Source: Dermacentor variabilis
Taxonomy: Eukaryota; Arthropoda; Arachnida; Ixodida; Ixodidae
Direction of reading: 5' to 3'
DNA: 64,000 nucleotides
Assembly (NCBI RefSeq): GCF_050947875.1
Contig: NC_134574.1
Span: forward strand, 157,146,199-157,210,198
Part shown: positions 34,660 to 47,108 of the stretch, one piece after another
Layout of the letters: the number at the start of each line of letters is the position of its first letter
Position numbering within the stretch: the first letter of the stretch is position 1
Program-made: the position numbers and the translations under genes
The notes under the pieces: generated by a model
Databases searched by the model: none
Told to the model about the DNA's origin: nothing
Seen by the model: the letters and a program-made list of their open reading frames with translations, nothing else

Positions 34660-35990
34660 TCTTTATAACGAATCTTATAACGATTTGTTACAACAGCTGA
34701 TGCGCAGGACAGCCCTCATACACATATGAATGCTGTCCTAAGCATGAGCTGTTCATCAAGGCATGCAGCAGCAGTGAATTTACAGTTGAACCGCAAGTCC
34801 ACCCCTTTTCATGTCTCTTTCTTTCCTCACTGCGCCCTCTCTCTATTCTCTGTGAATTTTTCAGTACTCATCACTTCGTCCACGCCGAGTAACATGTAAG
34901 CAACTACACACACGCCGGCAGAAACCAGCGTTTCATGAAAAACCTTTCTCTCTGTCGCAGCGACTCCATGCTGACAAGTGTGCCTTTATTTGTATGATCT
35001 GTAACTAAGAAGCTCCAGAAATGTCGAGGGTTTTCTTTTATAGACGCGCATGAGTGGGGATGTGATGTGACGCAGTTCTGCGTCGATAAGGTGCAGTTCA
35101 CTCTTTAAATGGTGTAAGTTAGATGGAGCAGCTTTCCACGCTGTTCAAGCGCACACATTGCACATGCTTGAACTCATGTGTAATTATAAAGACGGTCTGT
35201 TTCGCCTCTGCACGTGCCGAGATACTAACGGAAAACTCTGTATGCCTGTAATAAGTTCATTGCAGACTTACTTAATGGTAGTGGTAGCGCTATCTTATAA
35301 ACTTAAAATTCTCGGATTGGTCGTCGTCGCGAAAGCATGGAACAACGAGTTTCAGTTACTGGGCAAAACCTTTCTTAATTTAACCAGTGAACTCCCAGAT
35401 GTCCCATTTAATAGCTTTTACAATGCGCCATGAAGTGCATCAGTGTCAAAAGTCCTCGCTCCTGAAATTATCGGGGACGCCACCAGAAACTGCGGGAGCC
35501 ATCCCATGCAGTGCACTTTCGAAAGGATCTCTAAATTCACTGGATAAAAACATAACAAAGAAGAAGAAAAAAAAAACGCCGTACGTGTACGCCTTGTGCG
35601 CAGCAGCGTGCTTTAATAGGCTGCACCGCAACATCCAGGAATGCAAGACCAATCAACTACTCGCGCTGGCCTCGGCCGATTTAAACAGGTTTTACTAACA
35701 GCGCACGTCCACGTTATACCTATACGATTATCGAAGCTGGAAGTAAAGGTGACGTTAATGAATTATTACTGTTTTGTCGTTTTGTTTTGCAACGAGGAGG
35801 GTAATAAGGATGGCAGAAAGAAAAAGGAGAGAATAGAATGAGAGCGTATAACGCAACGAAGAGGCACAGACTCTCTGTGGCTCTTTCAAGAAGCCGAGGC
35901 ACGTTGTCACGTGATAGAAACGAACACAAGCTTGGACGTGCGCACTCAGGGGTGGGCTGAACAGTATAGAGAGGAAAAGTACAGCAAGAA
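34660..35990. other. unassigned sequence
   Basis: Starts with TTTATAACGAAT-type motifs reminiscent of Tigger-like MITE ends, too short to call. No gene was recognised in the remainder. Confidence 0.3.
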
Positions 35991-35997
35991 TAAAAAG

Positions 35998-36048
35998 GAG
36001 GAGGAGGAGGAGGAGGAGGAGGAGGAGGAGGAGGAGGAGGAGGAGGAA
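35998..36048. repeat. (GGA)n microsatellite
   Basis: About 17 uninterrupted purine triplets. Frames through it give Glu or Leu/Pro runs and are not genes. Confidence 0.9.
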
Positions 36049-36059
36049 AGAAAATGGAA

Positions 36060-36715
36060 GAAGGCACACGCGTCACAACTGCTGCGCATTCCCAAAGCGG
36101 CCCGACCGATGCATCATTCGCCGCGACGGATTACGTCACCCGGGGAAAAGTGATCGATGCAATTCGTACGCGATCCTCGTCTAGTTATGGCATCCCGGCC
36201 TCGACGGCCTCCTGTCGCACCCGCCTGTGCCGCCACCTCGTTCCCTTCCTTTCCTCTGTTCATCGTTTTCTTTTTTTTCTTCTTATTTTGTTGCTTACTG
36301 TTGCTTGCCTACATATGCGCCATGCGCGAGACACACCCGTGGTGCTACATCGGGAAAGGACGTCGGAAGACGGATACCCAGATTGAGGGAGAGCGTGCCG
36401 GGCGGATTTCAACTTCGATGATGGTGCGAAGCCGGTTCTTATGGGAAGGCCGTCCCAATGTCGAGGCGAGAAGGCGCTCACCCTACGGGTTTGCCGATCG
36501 CATTATACGCGTAGAGATCAGGGTATAACCAGCGCGGCTTCCTTCATGTTAGCGTATATTGTAGTGAGATTTTGTACGCAGCCTCTCGCCATACGGTAGC
36601 AGTGGACATTTTCGTGTGAGAAGCATAGGGTCACGACAGATTAGCGAAACCGGCAGGCACGTGGACCGGTTTAGATCAAAAGCGTGGCAGTTTGGGCAAG
36701 TTGGTGGTGTCATGA
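36060..36715. other. unassigned sequence
   Basis: No recognised element. Plus-strand frames of 110-123 codons overlap one another and lack domain features. Confidence 0.3.
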
Positions 36716-36722
36716 CTTTTTT

Positions 36723-36947
36723 AGGCTTGTAGCGCAGCTCAGAACGAGCAAAAAAGGAAAGTGGAAGGGGCAATGAATAGGAACGGAGAACAGGGTGAGC
36801 GTTAACTTCCAACTGATGGTTTATTTCGTGTAAGCTATCACAAAATAAACCATCAGTTGGTAGTTAGCGCTCACCCTCTTCTCCGTTCCTATTCATTACC
36901 GCTTCCACCTTCCTTTTTTGCTCGTTCTGAGCTGCGCTACGAGCCTT
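36723..36947. repeat. near-perfect palindrome, about 108-bp arms
   Basis: The left arm 36723-36830 and right arm 36839-36947 are inverted copies with only a handful of differences, around an 8-base loop (TAAGCTAT). Landmarks are GCGCAGCTCAGAACGAGCAA against TTGCTCGTTCTGAGCTGCGC and AACTGATGGTTTATTT against AAATAAACCATCAGTT. The high arm identity suggests it formed recently or is kept similar by gene conversion. The arm contains AATAAACCATCAGTTGG, which I associate with a dispersed tick repeat. Confidence 0.88.
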
Positions 36948-37252
36948 AAAGAAAGAAAGAAAAAACGGGTCTAGATGACGCAGGGCTGTAGTTCGATGAA
37001 GGTCACTGGGAGCACGTCCTTCTTTCTGCTGTGGAAAAAAATAAGCTGATCATGGTGATAATAACGATAGCACGTGATAGGACATAAACAGACATTTCCG
37101 TCAAAGTGTTCTTTCTTCTTTTATATATCATATGGTTGAGCTAGTAGTAACCGGCCTCCGTGGAGTAAACGAGAAGAGAAGAAAAAAAAGAAACTCTGGT
37201 GCGCAGCTTTGTCTCGCCGCCGTCGTCGCGAGGCTCTCGTGATTCTGTTATC

Positions 37253-37357
<105 letters not shown>

Positions 37358-37679
37358 TCATCATCAGCCTGGTTACGCCCACTGCAGGGCAAATGCCTCT
37401 CCCATACTTCTCCAACCACCCCGGTCATATGTACTCATTGTGGCCATGCATGCTGCCTCTCCAAACTTCTTAATCTCATCCGCCCACCTAACTTTCTGCC
37501 GCCCCCTGCTATGCTTCCCTTCCCTTGGAAGGGAAGCATAGTCTGTAACCATGAGTCTGTAACCCTTAATGACCATCGGTTATCTTCCCTCCTCATTACA
37601 TGTCCTGCCCATGCCCATTTCTTTTTCTTGATTTCAACTAAGATGTCCTTAACTCACTTTTGTTCCCTCAACCAATCTG
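37358..37679 (-). mobile_element. RTE-type LINE 3' fragment, antisense
   Basis: On the minus strand it matches the last ~310 bp of the RTE copy at 10476-12376, including the WADEIKKF region, WRSMGEAFALQWA and the GAT tail, which then turns into (ATT)n. It carries an extra segment at 37509-37541 that forms a 13-bp hairpin and is absent from the other copies. Frames are broken. Its 5' end abuts a SINE at 37678. Confidence 0.85.
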
Positions 37680-37910
37680 CGGTGGCGTAGAGGCAGAGCA
37701 TCCGCCTCGCATGCAAGAGAGCCGGGGTTCGAATGCCGGTGCCGCGCAATTTTACACAGGATTAAAAAAAAAGAATTCCGCGTGTTGATAAAATTGCATA
37801 AACAAGCCTGGAGTGCGGCCTGATCCCGGTGACCCGAACCGGTTATGCACTCCCTCACCCGAGCAGGACTGGCCACCCTGGTGCAGTACTTGGCCACAAC
37901 CTATATGAAT
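37676..37910 (+). mobile_element. tRNA-derived SINE, second family
   Basis: The head has a box A-like GGCGTAGAGGCAGAGC, an anticodon-arm-like CCGCCTCGCATGCAAGAG and a box B-like GGGTTCGAATGCC. The body continues with GGATTAAAAAAAAAG, CGTGTTGATAAAATTGCATA, GAGTGCGGCCTGATCCCGG and CTGGTGCAGTACTTGGCC. I recognise this head-body order as a common tick SINE distinct from Ruka, without a firm name. It is not a functional tRNA: stems have mismatches and a body follows directly. Confidence 0.65.
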
Positions 37911-37919
37911 ACAACACTC

Positions 37920-38555
37920 TGTCGTCATAATGCCGCCATCGTCGCCACGCCATCGACCTCGTGCCACGTCGTATACGAAAACACGTCGGTGACGATGTAT
38001 GCCGCCATCGTCAAACATCATTACTCGACGTTGGCAGTATACTTCGACAGCGTATATACTGCCAGTATACGTCCATTTGACTTTCTCGGCCCGCATTTAT
38101 TCGGTTGCTTTGACGTTCATCGTCGATGGGTTCCTCAACAATATCGTTTCAGGTGAAGTTGCCATTCAAAAGAACTTTTGAGCAGGCAATAATGTCACGA
38201 CAGCGCCGTTGCACGGAATGAGACATTTCTTATGGTGTACACTGAGTGCGCGTCAGTCACCTAACTCCCGTAGATTGATGCACGGAGTTTAAAAGCTGGC
38301 ATGCAGGCAGAAATCTGTATTTTAGCAAAACCATGTCGACTTATCGGAACGCTTGCCGGCGTGTCTAAGGTCAATTTCCTTGGTTGTTCGTTTTCAAATG
38401 AGATGTCGGCCAGTCCACCCGAAGGGCTTCCTCTGCGTTACCCCGTTTTTATTCGCCCTGCAATCGCTATATAAAAATCGTCAGGATTTCTTCACTGAAG
38501 AGCACCAAAAGCACATGGAGCTATTGAACTGCTTGTAGTGCTTCTTTTTACATTA
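37920..38555. other. unassigned sequence
   Basis: No element or gene was recognised. There is a short ATACGTC/GACGTAT-type inverted repeat near 38030-38070. Confidence 0.3.
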
Positions 38556-38559
38556 TTAC

Positions 38560-38742
38560 AGCCAAATACCTTTATTAGGACGTGCTCGGGGCCTCTGAAA
38601 TCCTTCGTTATATGAAGTAACTTCGTTGTAAAGGCCGCGCACAGCAGTACTATTAGTTGAACTGGGACATCATTATTCATTCGCGATATATAGAGGTCAT
38701 TTCACTGTAGAGGTGTTTGTAGCAGAGGCGCTCGACTGTATT
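38560..38742 (-). mobile_element. degraded Tigger/pogo-like MITE
   Basis: On the minus strand it starts TACAGTCGAGCGCCTCTGC, then CACTGAAATGACC-like and CTACAACGAAGTTACTTCAT followed by ATAACGAAGG. The CAGT start and repeated ATAACGAA blocks are typical of the inverted ends of Tigger-type Tc1/mariner elements in arthropods. The copy is heavily mutated and the opposite end is unclear. Confidence 0.35.
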
Positions 38743-38759
38743 TCTTTTTTTTTTCATTG

Positions 38760-40470
38760 CTACGCAAAAATATGACTAGCGGTCACGACTCTGGCATGAC
38801 CAAATCTCGTTATTTTACCCTCGTTTGAACAATGACGTAAACGTCGACGACGACAACAGCAGCAACAACACTTCTAGCTGTTAGACTCGATGTAAACACT
38901 GCGACGATCGAAGCGCCTGCCCTTCCTGCCGCAAACTAGAACATGGGCACATACGTTGCTCGGCTTGGAATTTCCTCTCGTTGATTCTACGCCTCTTGGT
39001 ATGGGAGCCGGTGCACGGAGGCGGGAAGAAGCAAGGGATAAGGCGGCAAATCCGTCCTGCCTGCCGGCAAAAAGCAACCCTTCTCGATGCCGGGAAGAGA
39101 ACGAACAACGAATAAGTGTCAGAAGCAGCAGCAGCGGCATGCAGGCAGTATACAAACAGCGAAAAAGCAGCACAACAGTTAGCTGCCCCCGAGAGCCGCG
39201 TGATGGACACGCCCGATGTTCATCCACCGCTCATCTCCAACAGATCGGCAGAACCACGGCGCCGGCTTATTTCTCATCCACTCCGCAGCAAGCCGACGTG
39301 GCACTTAGGAAGCAACGGGCTTGCTGGGGGGCTTACCGCTCGAATCCAGACGCTGGCACGGGTTGAGGTATGTAAGTAAGGACTCTCGGCTGTTTTCGGG
39401 GGTGTATACGGAACCGACTAGGCAAATAAGCAGCCGCAGACAACGAGAAAAGAGGAGAAGTTGGCAGTGGTGGATGGTTGTGGAATTCGTGCTGGGGATA
39501 TGAACTGTAGGCAGGTATGTGTTTGCCGAGAACAAAGAGGGGAAGAAAAAAAAGTAGAGCCGTCGATAACAAAGCGAAGGCTTCGCACGTGAGGAACGGA
39601 TGAAGGTTTCGCCGTGCGTCTATCTCTACACAGGGTTGTGCGAGGAGCGAGATTGAGAAGTGAAGAGGGTTAGGGCGCCACGTCGCAACAACAGCGTTCT
39701 CCCGGGCTAATGAAGAAATCACTCGCTTACTGCGTGCTTGCTTGCTTCTCGGAGGGCCGCTCGTAACTCAATCCATCGGAGCCCGGAGACGGTTGCGTGC
39801 GTTAGCGAAGACGGGCGTTTGGTTGGCAGAGATCCGGACGTGGTGAAGCAAGAGTTGTCGTGGGGCGCCTGCTTTGGTTGTTTTTGTGTTTGTTTCTCCT
39901 GGGAATCCGGAGCTCTTTAGAGAGCGGCGCTCGATGAATTGCTGGCCAGTGTGTATGTGTGTACAGGAGGAAGGAAAATACAGAAAACTGAAGCGCGGCC
40001 AAATGCTTGAATGTAGATGGAAGTGATGCACCAGGGAGATAAGAACAAGAACCTTAGCCGGTATAACGTTTACTGGTTATTTGACTTTTATTTCTTCATA
40101 TCACTAACATCTATTGTCGATTTATTCTCGTAGTGAATTATTGAAAGTTCTTTTTTCTTTTTCAATTACCGCTTAACAAACCGGCATAAGAAATCACTCT
40201 TTCAAGATCAGTATTTAGTTACAAACATTTATTTCAATTCTTTTTTAATGGCTACGTTTCTTTTCTGCCATTCTTTCCTGGCCATCTACCAGTGTTCTAT
40301 AATGTGCCATCTTTGAGTCTCAGTCTCCAGTACCACCAACAACCAATGTGACAGTCACGGGGCAGTTGTATTCCGCAGCCTAGAATGTTAATGCTTACAG
40401 TGCTTGTCAACGTGTATATAGACTACGCACCCGAGACACCCTGCGCCGCAGCAATCTTTTTGGATCAAAT
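38760..40470. other. unassigned sequence
   Basis: GC-rich to 39900, AT-rich after. Overlapping frames on both strands up to 136 codons have no domain. No repeat family was recognised. Confidence 0.3.
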
Positions 40471-42288
40471 TGAAACGAGGACAATTAATCAACAAGCGTA
40501 AGACAGCTGACATAAGGAAGTATAATATGGATAGAATTGAACATGCTCTCAGGAACGCAGGAAGCCTAAAAGCAGTGAAGAAGAAACTAGGAATATGCAA
40601 GAATCAGATGCATGCGTTAAGAGACAACGCCGGCAATATCATTACTAATATGGATGAGATAGTTCAAGTGGCTGAGGAGTTCTATAGAGATTTATACAGT
40701 ACCAGTGGAACCCACGACGATAATGGAAGAGAATAGTGGAATTTTAAATCCCACAAGTAACGCCGGAAGAAGTAAAGAAAGCCTTGGGAGCTATGCAAAG
40801 GGGGAAGGCAGCTGGGGAGGATCAGGTAACAGCAGATTTGTTGAAGGATGGTGGGCAGACTGTTCTAGAGAAACTAGCCACCCTGTATACGCAATGCCTC
40901 ATGACCTCGAGCGTACCGGAATCTTGGAAGAACGCTAACATAATCATAATCCATAAGAAAGGGGACGCCAAAGACTTGAGAAATTATGGACCGAACAACT
41001 TACTGTCCGTTGCCTACAAGGTATTTACTAAGGTAATCACAAATAGAATCAGGAACAGCTTAGACTTCTGTCAACCAAAGGACCAGGCAGGATTCCGTAA
41101 AGGCTACTTAACAATAGACCATATTCACACGATCAATCAGGTGATAGAGAAATGTGCGGAATATAACCAACCCTTATATATAGCTTGCATTGATTACGAG
41201 AAAGCGTTTGATTCAGTCGAAACCTCAGCAGTCATGCAGGCATTACGGAATCAGGGTGTAGATGAGCCGTATGTAAAAATACCGAAAAATATCTATAGCG
41301 GATCCACACCCACCGTAGTCCTCCATAAAGAAAGCAACAAAATCCCAACAAAGAAAGGCGTCAGGCAGGGAGATACGATCTCTCCAATGCTATTCACAGC
41401 ATGTTTACAGGAGGTATTTAGAGACCTGGATTGGGAAGAATTGGGATAAGAGTTAATGGAGAATACCTTAGTAACTTGCGATTCGCTGATGATATTGCCT
41501 TGCTTAGTAACTCAGGAGACCAATTGCAATGTATGCTCACCGACCTGGAGAGGCAAAGCAGAAGGGTGGGTCTGAAAATTAATCTGCAGAAAACTAATGT
41601 TTAACAGTCTCGGAAGAGAACAGCAATTTACAATAGGTAGCGAGGCACTGGAAGTGGTAAGATAATACATCTACTTAGGGCAGTTAGTGACCGCGGATCC
41701 GGATCATGCGACTGAAATAATCAGAAGAATAAGAATGGGCTGGGGGTGCGTTTGGCAGGCATTCTCAGATCATGAACAGCAGGTTGCCATTATCCCTCAA
41801 GAGAAAAGTGTATAATAGCTGTGTCTTACCAGTACTCACGTACGGTGCAGAAACCTGGAGGCTTACGAAAAGGGTTCTACTTAAATTGAGGACGACGCAA
41901 CGAGCTATGGAAAGAAGAATGATAGGTGTAACGTTAAGGGATAAGAAAAGAGCAGATTGGGTGAGGGAACAAACGCGAGTTAATGACATCTTAGTTGAAA
42001 TCAAGAAAAAGAAATGGGCATGGGCAGGACATGTAATGAGGAGGGAAGATAACCGATGGTCATTAAGGGTTACGGACTGGATTCCAAGGGAAGGGAAGCG
42101 TAGAAGGGGGCGGCAGAAGGTGGGCGGGCGGATGATATTAAGAAGTTTGCAGGGACAACATGGCCGCAGTTAGTACATGACCGGGGTAATTGGAGAAGTA
42201 TGGGAGAGGCCTTTGCCCTGCAGTGGGCGTATCCTGTATGATGATGATTATGTTTATGATGATGATGATGATGATGATGAAACGAGGA
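40471..42288 (+). mobile_element. RTE-type LINE, second copy, with 11-bp TSD
   Basis: The insertion spans about 40482-42277 and is flanked by TGAAACGAGGA at 40471-40481 and 42278-42288. It starts about 80 bp further into the element than the copy at 10476. The tail is (GAT)n interrupted by TATGTTT. By eye it is about 95% identical to the first copy. Confidence 0.88.
40482..42230 (+). pseudogene. RTE-type reverse transcriptase, frameshifted
   Basis: The protein matches the open copy block by block: INKRKTADIRKYNMDRIEHA, then a break near 40735 where a few bases are lost after DDNGRE. A second frame (40784-41449) holds KKGDAKDLRNYGPNNLLS, motif A CIDYEKAFDS, and motif B GVRQGD. It breaks at 41449, before the FADD motif, which is still readable in another frame. 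A further frame (41772-42173) carries the WAWAGHVMRR part. Changes from the open copy include NYRPIS to NYGPNN. Inactive. Confidence 0.88.
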
Positions 42289-42799
42289 GAGTATGTTGCC
42301 ACGTTGTAGTGAGGGTAAAGAACCAGACAGTGCTGAAACGGTGAATCACGAATCGAACCTTTTTGGACGGGAACTTGTGCCTGGAAAAAGAAAACAAGTA
42401 ACACTCAAAGCACAACGATAATGGCGAGCAGATTCCTTGGTCGTCGAAATCTGATCTCACGGGTCAAGTGCACCTACTATTTTGACGTGTAGGCCACAGT
42501 GCACTCCAGAATAATCACTCGTGCTCTCTTACATTGGAGAATCTTCCAACAGCATTCGCATCGCGCGTGCCATCTGATTAGATGAGACTTTCGCTGCAGA
42601 ACTTGCGACATTAGAAAATCGTTCGGATACATGCAGCAGGCGTGTCCGAAGCCAAGCGACAAATCTACCACAGCAACAATCCCGTCAAATATAGTCACTG
42701 TCAAAAAGCAAGACAATTTAACGGGCACGCGATGATATACTGAAGCTGCCACTGCCACAGTTGGCACGAGAAGCCAAGCGAATTAGACTCATGTTCTTC

Positions 42800-43450
42800 T
42801 TGAGAGAACGATCCATGTGCAGTGTGTCTCAACTATCGTGCACCAAGATTTAAAACATGCAAATTCCACGAAGCTCGACAAACCAAAGCAATGTTATTTG
42901 CCGTCGCTTGGAGATACTCAGATTATTTTTTCCATTCAGCATAATTAATCCCAATTAGTTAACCAACTTCTAAATATTATGATGAGATGAAAAGTGTCAA
43001 TGAAAAGATTGTGGAGCAACGTGATAAACTCCCGATACGGCTTTCTGTAGCTCAATGCGTGCTACAACGTGAAAGAAGCCCGCGAATACACGTAAGATTG
43101 CCGCTCGGCTGGCTGTTCGAGGCACTCTGCGTGCATTCGCGGGCTTCTTTCACGCTCGGAAAAAAAAAAAACACTTATGTGGCACGTGTTGAGCAACCGA
43201 AAGCTGTTTTTCGTGTTGCTCTATAACTTTCTCACTGACTCTTTTCATGTAATTATAATAGTTGATAAGTTGTTCAATAAACTAAGACTAATTGTGTAAT
43301 TAGGCGGCATGCAAACAATAATATGAGCTTCTTCAAGGGACTGCAAACAACATTACCTTGGTTCTGTCCAGCTAGGTGGCATTTGCCCTTATTTAAAACT
43401 TTGTGCATGATAGTTGGGACAGCCTGTGTATGGACCAGTGGAACCATCTT
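42800..43450. repeat. large fold-back element, about 300-bp arms
   Basis: Two inverted arms flank a spacer of about 37 bp (43093-43129). The inner 25 bp (43068-43092 against 43130-43154) match with one mismatch. Pairing then continues outward with substitutions and small indels: GGAGCAACGTGA against a TTGTTGCTC-type block, GAGATGAAAAG against CTTTTCATGT, CCAAAGCAATG against CATTACCTTGG, and CAACTATCGTGCACCAA against TTTGTGCATGATAGTTG. The outer ends are fuzzy. No transposase is encoded. I recognise parts as a repeat found in tick DNA, but not a named family. Confidence 0.8.
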
Positions 43451-43464
43451 TGAAGCCATGATCA

Positions 43465-46400
43465 ATGTCTTCTGTTTTCCCCCCATTAGCTTCCCCCCCC
43501 CACATACGCACGCACGCACGCACAAACACGAAAATGCTCCTGGGGACGACTCAGCCTACCAGCTCCTGCTCCCTTCCGCTCTCGTTGGTCGCGGGATCAG
43601 GCGAGATTACTCCGAGCGCCTCGGGAAAGAAAAGTGGCCTGGAAACCGCGCAGCTGCCGCGGACTTGGACTGATGGCTCCGGGATGAGCTCCGGGGAAAC
43701 ATCATGCTAGGCGTCGACGGGAAGAAAAAGGGGTGTTTTTAGGGAAGGCGCAGCAGCCGTGCGGTGAGCGGGCTATTAGCGCGCACGAAGGCCAGCTATA
43801 CGGGACGGTTCCTCTGCCTCTGGGCAAATATATGCTCCCGCTTAGACGCAAACAGGGACCACGTGTACACGCAGAACTTTCGTGCAACCCAGTGCGAGGG
43901 GAACATGGGGGTTACGCAAGGAGCATGCGGGAAAGCAATCGGAGATCGAGGGAAGAGCGGGTTACACGTCTCACTCCCGCCGTCGAGGCAAGAAGCATGA
44001 CAGTCGCAATGAATCTCCAGGGTTAGTTTATGAAGCTGGCGGTGCTTCAGACAAAGGTATCCGTCTTTTCACTGCTTCCCTATCGATTAGTAAAGAAACA
44101 ATAAAACGCTTCAGTATGGGTCTGTTACTTTCGCAGGCGAGAAAGATCATACCATCGACTACACGTATCCAAACTTGGAACAAGACATTATCATCAGTCG
44201 ACCATTCCCTACGTGGACGCACTACATAAGAGCCTTTCGGCTTTGTGTGCATGCGGCGACAAAAGCGTGCGAGTCGGAGAACACATTCGTCGAAAGATCG
44301 ATACTGAGTGGATATCGCAGCTTTGTTCGCCTCTCGGTGTTACACATGAGAGCACCGTGGGGGCACGTAAACTACATACAGCCATTAGCACGTGCCCTCC
44401 CGCCAGGGCAGTAATCCATAAGCTAATATCAAAATAGCGCCGAACACGCGATCTGCATCTGCGCGCTACATCAACATGGTTCATTCGAACTGTTCGGCCC
44501 GCGCCCTCATGCCGTCGGCCACCAGAGATTGCGCAAGAGTGGATTCAGGACATTGTGCATTCAACCACACAACCAATCACTATTTTGCACATCTCGGACC
44601 TGTTACATAGGGTGAAGACAAGAAACGCGCACTCAATAATGTGTTAATTTCATAGTCGTCATACACTTCTAGAAAAGCTGGCAGTACAACACGTGTCTTA
44701 ACTGGTGGCGAAGTCCTTCGGCGAGAATGTTTCCTGAATGGAAGCGCGGAGTAATGACGGCCGGCTTCGACAGAGATTACGGAAGGCTCCGCTGATTGAG
44801 AGCTCTGACACATCCGCGGATCAAAGCAGCGCCGAACGCAATTAAGCTCAAAGCCCGCTAAAGCAAGGAGCGTCCGCGCCGGTAGCCCCCCAATCTTCGG
44901 TTCGCCTTCGGGCTCCCCCTCCGCCTTGAAGCGAGACACTTAGCTCGCACAAAGAGCCTGCAGATTGATTGCACGCGCACTCGAGCGACCGAAGGCACGG
45001 GGAACGCATATGCGTATGAAGCAACGCACACAGTCGTTGCTTCACGGAGAGTTCAAACACGCAAGATCGACGACAGCCAGCCGTCCGGCCGGGTTTGTTC
45101 GAGCTCGCCTAACTTCGGCTCCTTCAGTGGTATGAGGCAAGCATGCCTGCCTGCCTGCTCCGTCCCTGCAAGCATTCCTCCTCTGCAGTGCCTGTTCTTC
45201 GGCGCGCAAGAAGAACATTGGCAGCCTGCACCCTGTGCCGATGACGAAAGAAGGACTGGACAACGAACGACCCATCGCGGAGTAGCAAAACCGACCGACC
45301 GTAGATCCACCGCTAGCTCTGCACACACACACACCCGGCTTCATCCTCTCCGCCCCCGTCTGCCCGCGGCACCTCTCTGCACGAGTGAAAGGAACAGCAG
45401 CAGGTGCTTGTGATGAGCCCAGCGACGTGCCGCGCTGTAGCTACCGCGGGGCGCGAAAAAAGCGTGGTCAGGGCGCGCGCCGGTCTTCAGCCCCGGTTGC
45501 CCGATGAAGGCCCGTAGTTGTGTATACCAGAAGGACAACGAAGCTTGCGCGCTGGCCGGCCGCTTGAGAGGCGGGAGGGGGGAGGGAAGGGCGGAGGCAG
45601 GCAGGCAGGCCAGAAAGAAGACGTGATTGACCACTCCATCTATGTCAGTGCACCGTGGACGGTAACAAAAGGATCCAAAATGTCTTCCGATACGCCGTTG
45701 ATGGGAGGACCTCTGACACGTCCTCTCTGCCCTTCCTTCCTAATTCTTCCTCGCTCCCTCCCTCTCCTGTAGTCATTCTCTCTCTCTTCCTCTCTCTGCA
45801 TGCCGTCTGTACGTCTCGCTCCCTTCTTAGGTTCCGTCACGCCCGAAGGCATCAGCAACAACAGCAGAACATAGTCCAGTCGTGTGTGATTGTGTGTCCG
45901 ATGCGTCTTGCCGCCTTTCATGCTTCTCGGCGTTCCTCGGGAGCTGAGCCCTCTCCGGAGGCATGGCCTGCGCTCGGCGGATGGCTGTCCCGCGTATGAA
46001 GTCCGCTCAGAACTTCGTGCCGTCCTTTTTGTCTCGTTGACATCTTCTTACCGCCGCCTTCGTCTTCCTGCGCACTTTCATCCCTGCCCTCGCTCACACA
46101 TGCCAGCTAAAGGTTACGCCGACTATGGGGCGCGCGCTCCGCGCGCGTCTCCTATTCACGCCGGCGCCCCGAGATTGGCTCGATACGCGGCGGCAGTGCG
46201 GATGGCCGTCTTTTGTGTGTCCGTGTCTACCTGCGCTGGTGCAGGTGCGCAGGTGAGGCTCGCTGGCGCTGGTTGTGATGAAGACGTTGACTGTCGGCGT
46301 GCCGTCCGTCTCATCAGCTATCCGCTCGGCGAACGGGCAGCACGCGAGCGGGTTGCCTTTCCTTTTTTTTTTTTTTCGTGCCTTCTTTTCGGAGCTTCTC

Positions 46401-46760
46401 GATCATTTGGCTAGTCGTTAGTTTTATTAGTTTCGCTATATATACTACAATGAATGACATATCGCTTTTCGGCGCACAGGGCGAGCGAACTCGTCCGATT
46501 GTTCTTCTTTTCCTCTTGCAACGATTTTTTGCGAGCTGTATAGCTTTTTATGAGAAGCGCTACAGGTAATCGTAAAATAAACAACAACAAGAAAGGGAGC
46601 ATAACTGCTCGAAGTGCATTTTCTGAATGCCAGCTAGTAAATTTACTGCCCAATATCTGCCCTGACACCCCTGTAGTTGTGTCTGATATAGGCCATTGTT
46701 TGTCCAGTGTACAGCCATTGTGTCCCCATATTGGAAATACATTGACACTGCTTCATGTGC
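43465..46760. other. unassigned, GC-rich in part
   Basis: No gene, LINE or SINE was recognised over 3.3 kb. The part from 44840 to 46350 is CG-rich and has frames up to 174 codons (45890-46414) without a domain. (ACGC)n lies near 43505. A GC-rich regulatory region cannot be ruled out. Confidence 0.3.
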
Positions 46761-46767
46761 TGGATCG

Positions 46768-47108
46768 CGCGAAGAGTGATGGAACGAAAAATAGTAGACG
46801 TAACGTCAAGAGACGGCAATACAGTGGTGGGAATTGGAGAGAAAACGCGTTGAGCCTATATTCTAGTTTACATTAAGATGGAGAAGTGAACTTGGGCAGG
46901 ACATGTAAGGCGTAGGATAGATAACCAGTGGTCTATTAGAGTTATAGAATGGATGCCAAGAGAATGGTAGCATAGTCGGTGACGCCAGAGAACTGGGCGG
47001 TGTGATGAAGTTATGAATTTGTAAGCGTAAGATGGCGTCAGCTGGCACAAGACAGGAGTGATGTTCCTTCGTAATGCAGTGGGCATAAATAGGCTGATGA
47101 TGATGACT
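46768..47108 (+). pseudogene. old RTE-type LINE 3' remnant
   Basis: The DNA aligns with the last ~330 bp of the RTE copies: GAGTGATGGAACGAAAAAT, then WAGHVRRRIDNQWSIRVIEW followed by MPREW, a QWA-like end and GGCTGATGATGATGA. Stops and indels interrupt it throughout. It is much more diverged than the copies at 10.5, 37.4 and 40.5 kb, so it represents an older insertion or a different subfamily. Confidence 0.75.

Noticed and set aside
37676..37750. Possible tRNA gene
   Set aside because: Stem mismatches and a directly attached SINE body show that it is tRNA-derived, not a tRNA gene.
45890..46414. 174-codon open frame on the plus strand
   Set aside because: Compositional frame in CG-rich DNA that ends in a poly-Phe run from a T-tract.
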